Counted from the stretch's first letter, positions 24,789 to 33,598 are shown. The stretch: 57,406 nucleotides of DNA from Asaia bogorensis (GCA_945889625.1 CAMDCE010000032.1:1-57406); one strand, 5' to 3'. Notes: generated by a model not told the origin, from the sequence alone. Numbers and translations: made by a program.

Positions 24789-25616
24789 TCAATTCAATGC
24801 GAACGGAAAGTACTTCTCGTTGAGCTTCTTGTAGGTGCCGTCGCTCATCATCTCGGCAAACGCCTTGTTGAGCGCCTCGCGCAGCTTGATGTCCTCGCGG
24901 CGGATGCCGGCGGCGACGCCGATGCCGAGCGTCGAGGTGTCCTTGATGTCCTGGCCGACGACTTCGCAGCATGTACCTTCGGGCTGCTGTGTCCACCGCC
25001 AGAGCTGCACCTTGTCGCCGAACACCGCGTCGACCTCGTCGGCGATTAGCGCCTTCAGGGCGTCGGCGACCGTGGCGTAGCGCTTGATCTGGGCGGAGCG
25101 GCGGAAGCTCTTGTCGACCCAGTCGGCGTGGGTCGTCTCTTTCTGCACGCCGATCCGCTTGTTGCGCAGCAGCGACGGCGGGCCGTCGAACGGCTGGCCC
25201 TTGGCCGCGACGAAGGCGCCGGGCGACAGGTAATAGCGACGCGACATGCCGAGCCGCTTGCGCCGCTCGCTGTTCACTTCGAGCGACGACATGATGATGT
25301 CGAACTTCTTGTCGAGCAGGCTGGGGATCAGCTCGTCCCACTTGACGGCGACGAACTCGCATTCCGCCCTCATGCGTTGGCAGGCCTCCTGGGCCAGCTC
25401 CATCTCGAAGCCGGCGGGCAGGCCCTTGCGGTCGAGATAGTTGAAGGGCGGATAGGCTGCCTCGGTGGCGACCGTGATCTTGAAGGCGGGCGGCGTGAAC
25501 GGCGACTTAGGCGCGGGTTTCGCTGGCGCGGGCTTGGGCGGCGGCGGTTTGGGCTGCTGGGCTAGCGCCACCCCCGCGACCGCGAGGAAGGCCAGCACAA
25601 GAACGAGCAGTCTCAT
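24789..25616 (-). CDS. Periplasmic amino-acid-type solute-binding protein
   Basis: A 275-residue family 3 extracellular solute-binding protein. A signal peptide (MRLLVLVLAFLAVAGVALA) is followed by a Lys/Pro/Ala-rich linker of about 20 residues. The binding domain then begins FKITVATEAAYPPFNYLDRK with GFEMELAQEAC, FDIIMSSLEVNSERRK (the polar amino acid signature) and DAVFGDKVQLWRW. No permease or ATPase gene is adjacent, so it is an orphan binding protein here, either serving a distant importer or having a signalling role. Its ATG overlaps the hemW stop (ATGA, 25613-25616), so it belongs to the rph-rdgB-hemW transcript. Confidence 0.9.
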   Translation of the reverse strand: MRLLVLVLAFLAVAGVALAQQPKPPPPKPAPAKPAPKSPFTPPAFKITVATEAAYPPFNYLDRKGLPAGFEMELAQEACQRMRAECEFVAVKWDELIPSLLDKKFDIIMSSLEVNSERRKRLGMSRRYYLSPGAFVAAKGQPFDGPPSLLRNKRIGVQKETTHADWVDKSFRRSAQIKRYATVADALKALIADEVDAVFGDKVQLWRWTQQPEGTCCEVVGQDIKDTSTLGIGVAAGIRREDIKLREALNKAFAEMMSDGTYKKLNEKYFPFALN

Positions 25617-26776
25617 GCGATGAGACGCTCGAGGAGCGCGTTGAGGCGCTGGCGGCCGGCCGGCGTGGCGCGCAGATGAGCGGCGTCGATCTCGAGGAAG
25701 CCGGCTTCGACCAGCGGCGCCAGCCTGGCCTCACCGAGGGCCTCGACCGGATCGACGCCGGCGACGGACGCGAAGGTCGCGCGATCGATGCCCTCGGCCA
25801 GCCGCAAACCCATCATCAACGCCTCCTCCATGCGATCGCGACCGGCCACGAGCGTGCTTGCCGCCGTGCCGTGGCCGGCGCGCTCGACCGCTTCCAGCCA
25901 GGCCTCCGGCCCGCTCGACCGTCGCGTCGCCCGCTTGGCGTCGCCTTCGGCAAAACGCCCGTGCGCGCCCGGCCCGATGCCGACGTAATCCTGATACCGC
26001 CAATAGATCAAATTATGGCGGCAGGCAGCGCCTGGCCGGGCATGGTTGGAAATTTCGTAGGCTGGCAGGCCGGCGGCGGCGAGGCGGGACTGGGTCAGCT
26101 CGAACATCTCGGCCGCCTGGTCCTCGCCGGGCATGTTGAAGAGCCCGCGGGCATGGTCGGAAAAAAAACGCGTGCCGCGCTCGATGGTCAGTTGATAGAC
26201 CGACAGATGCTCGCCGGCCTGCTCGAGCGCGCGGTCGAGTTCGGCCGCCCAGGCGTCCGGCGTCTGTTCCGGCCGGGCGTAGATGAGGTCGAAGGAGAAG
26301 CGCGGAAAATGACGGCGCGCGACGTCGAGGGCGCCGAGCGCCTCGTTGGCCGAGTGCTCGCGTCCGAGAAAGCTAAGCGCGGCCGGATCGAGCGCCTGCA
26401 CGCCCAGCGACAGGCGATTGACCCCTGCCGCGGCAAGTCTGGCGAAGCGGCCGGCTTCCACCGAGGTCGGGTTGGCTTCGAGGGTGATCTCGATCTCGGG
26501 CGCGCTGTCCCAAAGCTCCCTGGTGCGCGCGATGATCGCGCCGACCGTCTCGGGTTCGATCAGCGAGGGCGTGCCGCCGCCGAAAAACATGGTTTCGACC
26601 CGCCGGCCGGGCGCCTCGCGGGCGGCGTGTTCGAGTTCGCGGAGCAGGGCGCGCCGCCAGCGCACCTGCTCGACGCCGTCGCGGACGTGGCTGTTGAAGT
26701 CACAGTAGGGGCACTTCGACTTGCAGAAGGGCCAATGGACATAGACGCCCAAAGGTCCGTTGGGCGGCGCGCTCAT
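25613..26776 (-). CDS. hemW: HemW, radical SAM heme chaperone
   Basis: A 387-residue radical SAM protein. The cluster motif CKSKCPYC (Cys 18, 22 and 25) is of the CxxxCxxC type, followed by FFGGGTPSLIEPE and the HemN/HemW motifs SLGVQALDPAAL, FSFDLIYARPEQ and YEISNHARPG. HemW was long annotated as an oxygen-independent coproporphyrinogen oxidase, but is now viewed as a heme chaperone. It lacks the extra N-terminal residues needed by HemN. It overlaps rdgB (ATGA, 26773-26776) and the binding-protein gene. The rph-rdgB-hemW order is widespread in alphaproteobacteria. Confidence 0.95.
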   Translation of the reverse strand: MSAPPNGPLGVYVHWPFCKSKCPYCDFNSHVRDGVEQVRWRRALLRELEHAAREAPGRRVETMFFGGGTPSLIEPETVGAIIARTRELWDSAPEIEITLEANPTSVEAGRFARLAAAGVNRLSLGVQALDPAALSFLGREHSANEALGALDVARRHFPRFSFDLIYARPEQTPDAWAAELDRALEQAGEHLSVYQLTIERGTRFFSDHARGLFNMPGEDQAAEMFELTQSRLAAAGLPAYEISNHARPGAACRHNLIYWRYQDYVGIGPGAHGRFAEGDAKRATRRSSGPEAWLEAVERAGHGTAASTLVAGRDRMEEALMMGLRLAEGIDRATFASVAGVDPVEALGEARLAPLVEAGFLEIDAAHLRATPAGRQRLNALLERLIA

Positions 26777-27387
26777 CGGAAGCAGGCCTCGACCAGGAGG
26801 CGGAATGCGCGGCCGCGATGGCTGATGGCGTTCTTCTCGGCGTCCGTCATCTCAGCGGTCGTGCGCGTACCGCCTTTGGGCTGGAAGCAGGGATCGTAGC
26901 CATGTCCGCCGAGGCCACGCGGCGGCCAGACGATGCGCCCGTCGAGCGTGCCGTGGACCAGCTCGAGGTGTTCGTCCGGCCAGGCCAGAGCCAGCACGCA
27001 ATGGAAGGTGGCGGTGCGCGCTGTGTCGGTGTCGGGCACGCCGCGCCGGGCGAGCTCGTCCTGGATGCGCCGCATGCCGACCAGGGCGTCGCGCGTCGGG
27101 CCTTCCCAGTCGGCGGTGTGGAGGCCGGGCTGGCCGTCGAGTGCGTGAACGTTCAGCCCCGAATCGTCCGCCAGCGCCGGCAGGCCGCTCGCCCGGGTCG
27201 CCGCCAGCGCCTTCAGGGTGGCGTTGTCCTCGAAGGTCGCGCCGGTCTCGTCGGGCACCGCCAGGCCGAGCGCGCCGGCCGAGACGATCTCGACGCCGAA
27301 GGGCTGGAACATCGTGGCGATTTCGCCCGCCTTGCCGCGGTTGTGGGTGGCCACGACCAGCTTGGGCAAGACGAAGCGGCGCGCCAT
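26773..27387 (-). CDS. rdgB: RdgB, dITP/XTP pyrophosphatase (HAM1 family)
   Basis: A 204-residue nucleotide pyrophosphatase that removes ITP, dITP and XTP from the pool. Conserved segments: LVVATHNRGKAGEIATMF (SHNxGK family motif, substrate binding), TFEDNATLKA, ALADDSGLNVHALDG (catalytic Asp), GGHGYDPCFQP and the terminal NAISHRGRAFR. ATG 27387 shares bases with the rph stop (TGATG). The four residues before PKLVVA are a short family-typical extension. The operon position between rph and hemW supports the assignment. Confidence 0.96.
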   Translation of the reverse strand: MARRFVLPKLVVATHNRGKAGEIATMFQPFGVEIVSAGALGLAVPDETGATFEDNATLKALAATRASGLPALADDSGLNVHALDGQPGLHTADWEGPTRDALVGMRRIQDELARRGVPDTDTARTATFHCVLALAWPDEHLELVHGTLDGRIVWPPRGLGGHGYDPCFQPKGGTRTTAEMTDAEKNAISHRGRAFRLLVEACFR

Positions 27388-28121
27388 CAGACCGATTTGC
27401 TGGACGATTGGCCGATCGCCAGCCGCTGCAGGCGCGCCAGTTCGCCGATGCCCTTCTTGGCAAGACCCAGCAGTTCGAGGAACTGCGCCTCGCTGAACGG
27501 CTTGTCCTCGGCCGTGCCCTGGACCTCGACGATGCCGCCGTCGCCGGTCAGCACGAAATTGGCGTCGGCCTGGGCCTTGGAATCCTCGGGGTAGTCGAGG
27601 TCGAGCACCGCCGTGCCTTCCCACAGGCCGCAGGAGACGGCGGCGACCTGACCGGTGATCGGATTGGCAGCGAGCTTGCCGTCCTTGATCAGCCGCTCGT
27701 AGGCAAAATGCAGCGCCACCCACGAACCGGTGATGCTGGCGGTGCGGGTGCCGCCGTCGGCCTGCAGGACGTCGCAGTCGATGTTGATCTGGCGCTCGCC
27801 CATCGCCGGCAGGTTGACCACGGCGCGCAGCGAGCGGCCGATCAGGCGCTGGATCTCCTGGGTGCGGCCCGATTGCTTGCCGCGGGCGGCCTCGCGGTCG
27901 GTGCGGGTGTGGGTCGAACGCGGCAGCATGCCGTACTCGGCCGTGACCCAGCCGCGGCCCGAATTGCGCAGGAAGGGCGGCACTTTGTCGTCGACCGAGG
28001 CGGTGCAAAGAACATGCGTGTCGCCGAACTTCACCAGGCACGAGCCCTCGGCATGGCGGGAAAACCCGGGCTCCAGGGAGATCGGGCGAAGCTGGTCGGG
28101 GGCGCGGCCGGAGGGGCGCAT
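27387..28121 (-). CDS. rph: Ribonuclease PH
   Basis: A 244-residue phosphorolytic 3'-5' exoribonuclease that trims the 3' ends of tRNA precursors. Features: [20 protein letters not shown], the [18 protein letters not shown] strand, [20 protein letters not shown], and [18 protein letters not shown] with the phosphate-binding and catalytic region. I start at ATG 28121, with GGAG 7 bases upstream. A longer in-frame start at 28175 would add 18 unrelated residues. Homologues are 235-245 residues. It is first in the rph-rdgB-hemW operon and divergent from hrcA, with one small gene between. Confidence 0.97.
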   Translation of the reverse strand: MRPSGRAPDQLRPISLEPGFSRHAEGSCLVKFGDTHVLCTASVDDKVPPFLRNSGRGWVTAEYGMLPRSTHTRTDREAARGKQSGRTQEIQRLIGRSLRAVVNLPAMGERQINIDCDVLQADGGTRTASITGSWVALHFAYERLIKDGKLAANPITGQVAAVSCGLWEGTAVLDLDYPEDSKAQADANFVLTGDGGIVEVQGTAEDKPFSEAQFLELLGLAKKGIGELARLQRLAIGQSSSKSV

Positions 28122-28192
28122 GACTGTCTCCTGAATGGGGGGATAGGGCTTATGGCCAAATCCCGCGCAGGACAAGACGGGGCCTGCTGCGC

Positions 28193-28537
28193 CTACCTGC
28201 CGATTCGGGTCATCCAGCCGCGCCGGCGATAGGCGGTCTTGATGAGGTCAACCATGGTCAACGAATTGAACAGGAAAACCGCCGGCACGAGCACCGCCAG
28301 AGCGAAGATCGCATAGAGCGGTCGCAGGAACAGAGGGGCGGCGGTCAAGCCCACGAGCGCAATCAGGCAGCCGATGTTCACGGCCAAGGCGCGCAGGAAG
28401 TAGCTGCCGAAGCCGTGGGACAGCAGATAGAAGGCACCGAACAGGCCGGCCCAGACGTAGGACCAGCCGCCGACGATGATGCTCTGTTCCGTCTTGGGAT
28501 GTTCGAAGCGGAAAGTCTTGAAGAACTGGCCCAGCAT
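28193..28537 (-). CDS. Small inner-membrane protein, function unknown
   Basis: A 114-residue protein from ATG 28537 ([15 protein letters not shown]). It has a hydrophobic profile of about three membrane segments: [36 protein letters not shown] and [17 protein letters not shown]. It ends with a basic cytoplasmic tail ([13 protein letters not shown]). An in-frame ATG at 28630 would overlap the hrcA start and is unlikely. I do not recognise a family. It interrupts the usual direct rph/hrcA divergence. It may share the promoter region 28538-28618 with hrcA, and may be transcribed into rph (71-bp gap). Confidence 0.65.
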   Translation of the reverse strand: MLGQFFKTFRFEHPKTEQSIIVGGWSYVWAGLFGAFYLLSHGFGSYFLRALAVNIGCLIALVGLTAAPLFLRPLYAIFALAVLVPAVFLFNSLTMVDLIKTAYRRRGWMTRIGR

Positions 28538-28618
28538 TGGGGCATTTCTACACAAATCGACCCAAAGTAGCGAGCAGGCCGCGTTGACCGCGGGTGACGC
28601 ACTACCTACATTTTTCTC

Positions 28619-29722
28619 ATGGCCATTCACCGCCTCGGGCTACCCGGCGGCGTCCTCACCGACATGTCGGCGGGTCTGCGTCAGACCGCCTCCGTCGCGG
28701 AGCTGAACGAGCGTGCGCGCGAGGTGCTGCGCCTGGTGGTCGAAAGCTATGTCGAGACCGGCGAACCGGTGGGCTCGCGGGCGCTCACCCGCAAGATCAC
28801 CGAGGCGCTATCGCCCGCCACCGTCCGCAACATCATGGCGGACCTGCAGGATCTCGGCCTGCTCTACGCGCCGCACACCTCCGCGGGTCGCCTTCCGACC
28901 GATGCGGGGCTGAAGCTGTTCGTCAACGGCCTGCTCGAAGTCGGCAATATCTCCGAACAGGAGCGCGCGTCGATCGAGGCGCGCTGCGCCACCGCCGGCC
29001 GCAGCGTCACCGAGGCGCTGGAGCAGGCGACCACGCTGCTGTCCGGACTGTCGCGTTGCGCCGGCCTGGTCATGGCGCCCAAGACCGAGCAGCCGCTGAA
29101 GCATATCGAGTTCGTAAATCTCGGACCCGGCCGCGCCCTGGTCGTGACGGTGACGCAGTCGGGCCATGTCGAGAACCGGGTGATCGACACTCCGCTCGGA
29201 ATGCCGCCGTCGGCGCTGGTCGAGGCCACCAACTATCTCAACGCCCGGCTGAGCGGCCGTACCTTCGAGGATGCGCGGCGGCTGATCCTTGAGGATCTGA
29301 AGCTGAAGCGCGCCGAGCTGAACGACCTCACCGCACGGGTGATCGAGTCGGGACTGGCGACCTGGGCCGGCGAGCCGGGCAGCGCGCTGATCGTGCGTGG
29401 CCAGGCGCGGCTTCTCGAGGACATCACCGCCATCGAGGATCTCGAGCGCGTGCGCATCCTGTTCGACGCGCTCGAACGCGGCGAGGGTTTCGTGCGCCTG
29501 CTCGAACTCGCCAACGTGGCGTCGGGCGTGCAGATCTTCATCGGCACCGACAATCCGATGTTCGCCAACACCGGCTGCTCGATGGTGGTAGCGCCGTTCC
29601 GCGATTCCCAGGAACGCATCCTGGGCGCCATCGGCGTCATCGGCCCGACGCGGCTGAACTACGCCCGCATCATCCCGCTCGTCGACTACACGGCCCGGGC
29701 GATCGGGCGCATGGTGGGCTAG
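28619..29722 (+). CDS. hrcA: HrcA, heat-inducible transcription repressor
   Basis: A 367-residue HrcA repressor. The N-terminal winged helix includes LNERAREVLRLVVESYVETG, EPVGSRALTRK and LSPATVRNIMADLQDLGLL, with PHTSAGRLPTDAG after it. The C-terminal GAF-like region includes IFIGTDNPMFANTGCSMVV, GAIGVIGPTRLNY and the final residues ARIIPLVDYTA. HrcA binds CIRCE operators of groESL and dnaK operons. I see no CIRCE sequence (TTAGCACTC-N9-GAGTGCTAA) here. The start could also be ATG 28664. grpE, its usual downstream partner, is absent and replaced by a repeat element. Confidence 0.95.
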   Translation: MAIHRLGLPGGVLTDMSAGLRQTASVAELNERAREVLRLVVESYVETGEPVGSRALTRKITEALSPATVRNIMADLQDLGLLYAPHTSAGRLPTDAGLKLFVNGLLEVGNISEQERASIEARCATAGRSVTEALEQATTLLSGLSRCAGLVMAPKTEQPLKHIEFVNLGPGRALVVTVTQSGHVENRVIDTPLGMPPSALVEATNYLNARLSGRTFEDARRLILEDLKLKRAELNDLTARVIESGLATWAGEPGSALIVRGQARLLEDITAIEDLERVRILFDALERGEGFVRLLELANVASGVQIFIGTDNPMFANTGCSMVVAPFRDSQERILGAIGVIGPTRLNYARIIPLVDYTARAIGRMVG

Positions 29723-29737
29723 CGCGTTCAGATTCAT

Positions 29738-29832
29738 GTTCCTCTCCCCCGCTAGGGGGAGAGGTTAGGTGAGGGGGCGACGGCAGATGCAACCCCCTCA
29801 CCCGTCCTCTCCCCCTAGCGGGGGAGAGGGGC
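29738..29832. repeat. Family B inverted-repeat element
   Basis: Two units face each other: CCTCTCCCCCGCTAGGGGGA...GGTGAGGGGG at 29741-29777, and CCCCCTCACCCGTCCTCTCC to GCGGGGGAGAGG at 29793-29830. Each unit is itself a hairpin around a CTAG centre. It lies between convergent hrcA and the L,D-transpeptidase gene, so it may act as a terminator. Related single units occur at about 33363-33382/33596-33630 and 33841-33870. Confidence 0.88.
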
Positions 29833-29851
29833 ATGAAGGGCGCTACAGGCC

Positions 29852-30463
29852 TCACCAATCCTTGTCGTCGAAATCCCTTAACTGCTCCATGTCATCGTCG
29901 TTCGCCGCGGGCGGCGGGGCGGCTTCGGCGGCGGGCGTCGACAGGATCTTCAGTCGGGTCTGCGGTCCGATCAGCGTCACCAGCTCCAGCAGGTCCTCGG
30001 CGGCCAGCGCGATGCAGCCGCGGGTCGCGGCATAGTCCTCGCGTGCCACATGAATGAAGATCGCGCTGCCCCACTCGCCTTCGGGCGGATCGTCGTTGTA
30101 GCCGACCACGACCAGGAGATCGTAGAGCCCGTCCTCGCGCCACATCTTTTCGTGGCCCCAGTCGTTGGGGATGCGGACCAGGCGGTTGTAGGAGGACGAG
30201 CGTGGATCGTCGCACCAGCCGTCATGTTTGGAGATGGCTCGTGCCGGCAGGCCGACCTTGGGCAGGACCAGCCGGTCGTTACGGAAATAGATGTGGCGCA
30301 GGGCGAACTCGCCGACCGGCGTGGCTGCGTCGCCTTCGAGCTTGTCTTCGCGCACTCCGCCTGCACCGATGCTGCAGCGCCAGCGCCGGCCGCCCAGCGC
30401 TGCCCAGGCGCGCGCTGAATCGGCCGAATCGGCCTGCACGATCAGGACATTCTCGTCGGACAT
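29852..30463 (-). CDS. L,D-transpeptidase catalytic-domain protein
   Basis: A 203-residue YkuD-type (L,D-transpeptidase) domain protein. The catalytic segment is IFIHVARED...[12 protein letters not shown]: His, then the Gly-Cys-Ile pair with the nucleophilic Cys. Upstream are [20 protein letters not shown] and [20 protein letters not shown], as in the small L,D-transpeptidase-like family that lacks a LysM domain. No signal peptide is evident ([13 protein letters not shown]), which is odd for a peptidoglycan enzyme, so it may act in the cytoplasm or be exported unconventionally. The C-terminus is an Ala/Pro and Asp-rich tail. It is convergent with hrcA and divergent from the FAH gene. Confidence 0.85.
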   Translation of the reverse strand: MSDENVLIVQADSADSARAWAALGGRRWRCSIGAGGVREDKLEGDAATPVGEFALRHIYFRNDRLVLPKVGLPARAISKHDGWCDDPRSSSYNRLVRIPNDWGHEKMWREDGLYDLLVVVGYNDDPPEGEWGSAIFIHVAREDYAATRGCIALAAEDLLELVTLIGPQTRLKILSTPAAEAAPPPAANDDDMEQLRDFDDKDW

Positions 30464-30515
30464 TGCCTCAATCTCCTGTCGCCTTCATAAAGGCACGCTC
30501 TTGAGGGAAAAAGCG

Positions 30516-31217
30516 ATGGGTTATGTCATCAAAGCGCCGGCCATTGTCGGCGTTCCGGTCCATGGGACGGCCGATCTTTTTCCGGTGCGCCGCATCTTCT
30601 GCGTCGGCCGCAACTACGCAGCCCACGCCCGTGAAATGGGCCACGATCCCGACCGCGAGCCGCCATTCTTCTTCACCAAACCGGCCGATGCCATCGTGGT
30701 CTGCGCCGACCCCAGGAACCCGACCAAGGTCGCCTATCCGCCGGCCACCAAGAACCTGCACCATGAGATGGAGCTGGTCGTGGCGATGAAGTCCGGCGGC
30801 GCCGACATTGCGATCGACAAGGCGCTCGACCATGTCTTCGGCTATGCCGTCGGTCTCGACATGACCCGCCGCGACCTGCAGAACCAGGCCAAGGACATGG
30901 GCCGGCCCTGGGACATGGGCAAGGGCTTCGACCAGTCCGCGCCGATCGGCGAGATCTTTCCCGCAGGCCAGATCGGCCATCCGGCCAAGGGCACCATCCA
31001 GCTCGACGTCAACGGCAAGACCCGCCAGAAGTCCGACCTCAATGCGCTGATCTGGAGCGTGCCGGAGACCATCTCCTATCTCTCCGGCCTGGTGACCTTG
31101 GCCGCCGGCGACCTGATCTACAGCGGCACGCCCGATGGCGTGGCGGCCGTGGTCAAGGGCGACACGCTCGCCGGCTTCGTCGACGGTTGCGGCACGGTGA
31201 CCTGTACCTTGGTGTGA
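30516..31217 (+). CDS. Fumarylacetoacetate hydrolase family protein
   Basis: A 233-residue FAH-domain protein, of the same size class as acylpyruvate hydrolases. Motifs: [39 protein letters not shown] (metal ligands Glu and Glu), [14 protein letters not shown], and [15 protein letters not shown]. These enzymes hydrolyse C-C bonds in acylpyruvates or fumarylpyruvate in aromatic or 2-oxo acid catabolism. The exact substrate is not visible. GAGGG lies 8 bases before ATG 30516. Its last codons and stop (TGA 31215-31217) lie inside the left arm of a perfect hairpin that continues into a shared core element. Confidence 0.9.
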   Translation: MGYVIKAPAIVGVPVHGTADLFPVRRIFCVGRNYAAHAREMGHDPDREPPFFFTKPADAIVVCADPRNPTKVAYPPATKNLHHEMELVVAMKSGGADIAIDKALDHVFGYAVGLDMTRRDLQNQAKDMGRPWDMGKGFDQSAPIGEIFPAGQIGHPAKGTIQLDVNGKTRQKSDLNALIWSVPETISYLSGLVTLAAGDLIYSGTPDGVAAVVKGDTLAGFVDGCGTVTCTLV

Positions 31218-31290
31218 GCTCGCTCACACCAAGGTAGGCGGGCGGCAGCGCCTGCAGGAGCGCAGCGACGAAGGCGCGAGAGCCCGCACG
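31205..31290. repeat. Family E element: gene-end inverted copy plus structured core (copy 1)
   Basis: TACCTTGGTGTGAGC (31205-31219, the end of the FAH gene with its TGA stop) is followed after two bases by its exact inverted complement (31222-31236). Next comes the core GGCGGGCGGCAGCG (31237-31250), a variable stem (GCGCCT 31248-31253 with AGGCGC 31272-31277), and GCGAGAGCCCGCACG (31276-31290). GCGGGC and GCCCGC can pair across the whole core. The same core and layout recur at 49110-49205 with a different gene end. It may act as a transcription terminator for the FAH gene. Confidence 0.88.
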
Positions 31291-31322
31291 TTTCCAAGCG
31301 AGCAAGAACGCGTCAGAACGCG

Positions 31323-32246
31323 CTACAACTGTTGCGCCCTGAACGTATCGCACTTCTTGATGTCGCCGCTCTGCAAGCCGGTCTTGAACCAGCGCACCCG
31401 CTGCGCACTGCTGCCGTGGGTAAAGCTGTCGGGGACGATCCTGCCCCGCGCCTGGCGCTGCAGGCGGTCGTCGCCGATCGCCGTGGCGGCCGCCAGAGCC
31501 TGGTCGACGTCGGCCTCGCCGATCATCCTGCCGCCGCGCTGCCGGTTGGCGTGATTGGCCCAGACGCCGGCGAAGCAGTCGGCCTGCAGCTCGGTGCGCA
31601 CCGAGAGCGCGTTGGCGTCGCGCTTGCTCATGCTCTCGCGCATCTGCTGCACCTTGCCCGTGATGCCGAGAAGGTTCTGCACATGATGGCCGATCTCGTG
31701 GGCGATCACATAGGCCTGCGGGAACTGGCCGGGCGCATGGAAGCGCGAGGCGAGCTCGTCGAAGAAGCCGAGGTCGATATAGACGCGCTGGTCGGGCGGG
31801 CAATAGAACGGCCCCATCGCCGACTGGCCGACGCCGCAGCTCGTCTGGGTGGCGTCGCGGAACAGCACCAGGCGCGGCTCGCGATATTGCCGCCCCATTT
31901 GCCTGAAGATGTCGCTCCAGACATCCTCGGTGCTCTTTAGAACGCGCGACACGAATTGCGTTTCGGGATCCTGCGCCGGCCGCGCCGCACGGTTCGGAGA
32001 CTGGGTTTGCGGAGGTGCGTAGCTCGAGGAGCCGCCGCCCATGCCGCCCAGCAACGCCATCGGATCGGCGCCAAAGAGAAGGGCCACAACCACGAAGGCG
32101 ATCAGCCCGAAGCCACCCTTGAACAGGCCGCCGCCGATCGGGATGGGAACGCCCAGCCCACCGCCCATTCCGCCAAAGCCGCCGCCCGAGCCGCCGTCGC
32201 CGCGGCGATCCTCGAGGTTGCTGCTTTCCTCACCATCCATCTGCAT
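31323..32246 (-). CDS. Neutral zinc metallopeptidase (YpfJ family)
   Basis: A 307-residue membrane-anchored zinc metallopeptidase of the YpfJ family. A Gly-rich cytoplasmic N-terminus (GGGFGGMGGGLGV) precedes one membrane helix (FGLIAFVVVALLFGADPM). The catalytic domain has YVIAHEIGHHVQNLLG with the HExxH motif, TSCGVGQSAMGPFYCPPDQR before it, and LQADCFAGVWANH with the third ligand Glu-Asp region after it. The substrate is unknown in the family. It is divergent from xthA, with only 32 bp between the starts, so the promoters must overlap. Downstream lies the family E element. Confidence 0.93.
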   Translation of the reverse strand: MQMDGEESSNLEDRRGDGGSGGGFGGMGGGLGVPIPIGGGLFKGGFGLIAFVVVALLFGADPMALLGGMGGGSSSYAPPQTQSPNRAARPAQDPETQFVSRVLKSTEDVWSDIFRQMGRQYREPRLVLFRDATQTSCGVGQSAMGPFYCPPDQRVYIDLGFFDELASRFHAPGQFPQAYVIAHEIGHHVQNLLGITGKVQQMRESMSKRDANALSVRTELQADCFAGVWANHANRQRGGRMIGEADVDQALAAATAIGDDRLQRQARGRIVPDSFTHGSSAQRVRWFKTGLQSGDIKKCDTFRAQQL

Positions 32247-32278
32247 CGGGAGGCCTCTGTCGTCTATAGTGCCCGGCG

Positions 32279-33100
32279 ATGAGTCTGACCGTCGCCACCT
32301 GGAACATCAATTCCGTCCGCCTGCGGATCGCCAACGTTGAACGTTACCTGCGGCTGCGCAAGCCGGAGGTTCTCTGCCTGCAGGAAACCAAGTGCCCGGA
32401 CGAGCACTTTCCCCACATGGCGTTCGAGGCGCTGGGATACAAGCATCGCCTGGTCCAGGGCATGAAGTCCTACAACGGCGTGGCAATCCTTTCGAAGGTG
32501 CCCTTCACCGCCACCACCATTCACCATCGCTGCGGGCGGGAGGATTGCCGCCACATCGAAGCCGCGCTCGATACCGGCTCCGACCCCATCCTGCTCGACA
32601 ATCTCTATATTCCGGCGGGCGGCGACATTCCCGATCCCGAGCAGAACGACAAGTTCGCCCACAAGCTCGATTTCTACCGCGAGATGGCGCGCTGGTACGC
32701 CGACCGCAAGCCCAAGCCGCGCGCCCGCAAGGGGCTGCGCCGCATCGCCGTCGGCGACCTCAACGTGGCGCCGCTCGAGCATGACGTGTGGAACCACAAG
32801 CAGCTCCTGAAGATCGTCTCGCATACGCCCATTGAGGTCGATCTGTTCGGCAGGATGATGGCGGCGCTGGACTGGATCGACGTGCCGCGGAAATTCGTAC
32901 CCGACGACCAGAAGCTCTATTCGTGGTGGAGCTACCGCAACAACGACTGGCGCGCCTCCAACCGCGGCCGACGGCTCGACCATATCCTGGCGACGCCGGC
33001 GCTTGGCGGCGCGATCCGCAGCCACCATATCGATGCGGATTTGCGCGATTGGGAATTGCCATCGGACCATGTGCCGGTGCTGGCGACATTCGACGTCTGA
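32279..33100 (+). CDS. xthA: Exodeoxyribonuclease III (XthA)
   Basis: A 273-residue AP endonuclease/exonuclease III for base excision repair. Motifs: TVATWNINSVRLR with Asn 9, LCLQETKCPD with Glu 36, SYNGVAILSKVP, VGDLNVAPLEHDVW, WWSYRNNDWRASNRGRRLDH, and SDHVPVLATF with the catalytic His. The length is right for the ExoIII subfamily. The gene is followed 11 bp later by the GlsB-type gene, with a GGAGGAAAC site between, so they are probably cotranscribed. Confidence 0.95.
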   Translation: MSLTVATWNINSVRLRIANVERYLRLRKPEVLCLQETKCPDEHFPHMAFEALGYKHRLVQGMKSYNGVAILSKVPFTATTIHHRCGREDCRHIEAALDTGSDPILLDNLYIPAGGDIPDPEQNDKFAHKLDFYREMARWYADRKPKPRARKGLRRIAVGDLNVAPLEHDVWNHKQLLKIVSHTPIEVDLFGRMMAALDWIDVPRKFVPDDQKLYSWWSYRNNDWRASNRGRRLDHILATPALGGAIRSHHIDADLRDWELPSDHVPVLATFDV

Positions 33101-33111
33101 CGGAGGAAACA

Positions 33112-33354
33112 GTGAGCATTCTCGGTATCATCGTAATCGGCCTGCTGGTCGGCCTGGTCGCCCGCTTCGTCACACCCGGACCCAATCCGCGCGGCATTAT
33201 CGTGACCATCGTGATCGGCATCGTCGGCGCGGTGATCGCGACCTACGGCGGCCAGGCGCTTGGCCTCTACCAGGTCGGCCAGACCGCGGGCTTCATCGGC
33301 TCGGTGATCGGCGCGGTCGTGCTGCTGGTGCTGCTGCACCTTTTCAACCGCTGA
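33112..33354 (+). CDS. GlsB/YeaQ/YmgE family small membrane protein
   Basis: An 80-residue protein with three hydrophobic segments: ILGIIVIGLLVGLVARF, GIIVTIVIGIVGAVIATY and FIGSVIGAVVLLVLLHLF. Glycine motifs (TPGPNPRGI) are typical of transglycosylase-associated (GlsB) proteins. The start is GTG 33112 with GGAGGAAAC immediately upstream. Family members are stress-induced and membrane-located, of unknown mechanism. Downstream begins a 500-bp repeat-rich stretch. The gene has no visible terminator other than those repeats. Confidence 0.9.
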   Translation: MSILGIIVIGLLVGLVARFVTPGPNPRGIIVTIVIGIVGAVIATYGGQALGLYQVGQTAGFIGSVIGAVVLLVLLHLFNR

Positions 33355-33383
33355 TCCTTCTCTTCTCCTCTCCCCGCTAGGGC

Positions 33384-33598
33384 AGGGCTATCGCGTTTGG
33401 AAGACATTGTCCCAGTAGCGCAATCTTGTCGTCGGCGGCGGAGTAATCTCCGCCTTGAGCGAAGCGAAGGACCTAGCGCAAACCCAAGCGAAGTTCTGCG
33501 GACCCGACGCAAGGTCCTTCTGGGCGATTCGAGTGCGTAGCACTCGAATGCGCTATTCGCTCAGGACGACAGCAGGATCTGCCATGTGCGATAGCCCT
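33384..33598. mobile_element. MITE-like element with 11-bp terminal inverted repeats, inserted in a family B repeat
   Basis: The ends are AGGGCTATCGC (33384-33394) and GCGATAGCCCT (33588-33598). It contains GGCGGAG-TAAT-CTCCGCC (33437-33454), identical apart from one loop base to 10900-10917. It also contains TTGAGCGAA...TTCGCTCAG arms related to the family D repeats. Outside the ends, CTCTCCCCGCTAGGG on the left and GTTAGGGGGAGAGG on the right read as the two halves of a family B unit. No ORF is credible inside its 215 bp. Confidence 0.65.

Noticed and set aside
29738..29832. CRISPR-like array
   Set aside because: The repeats here and elsewhere are inverted pairs, not regularly spaced direct repeats with unique spacers. 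No cas genes are present.
32041..32340. Plus-strand frame opposite the zinc metallopeptidase
   Set aside because: Low-complexity Pro/Arg-rich antisense to the Gly-rich N-terminus of a clear metallopeptidase gene.
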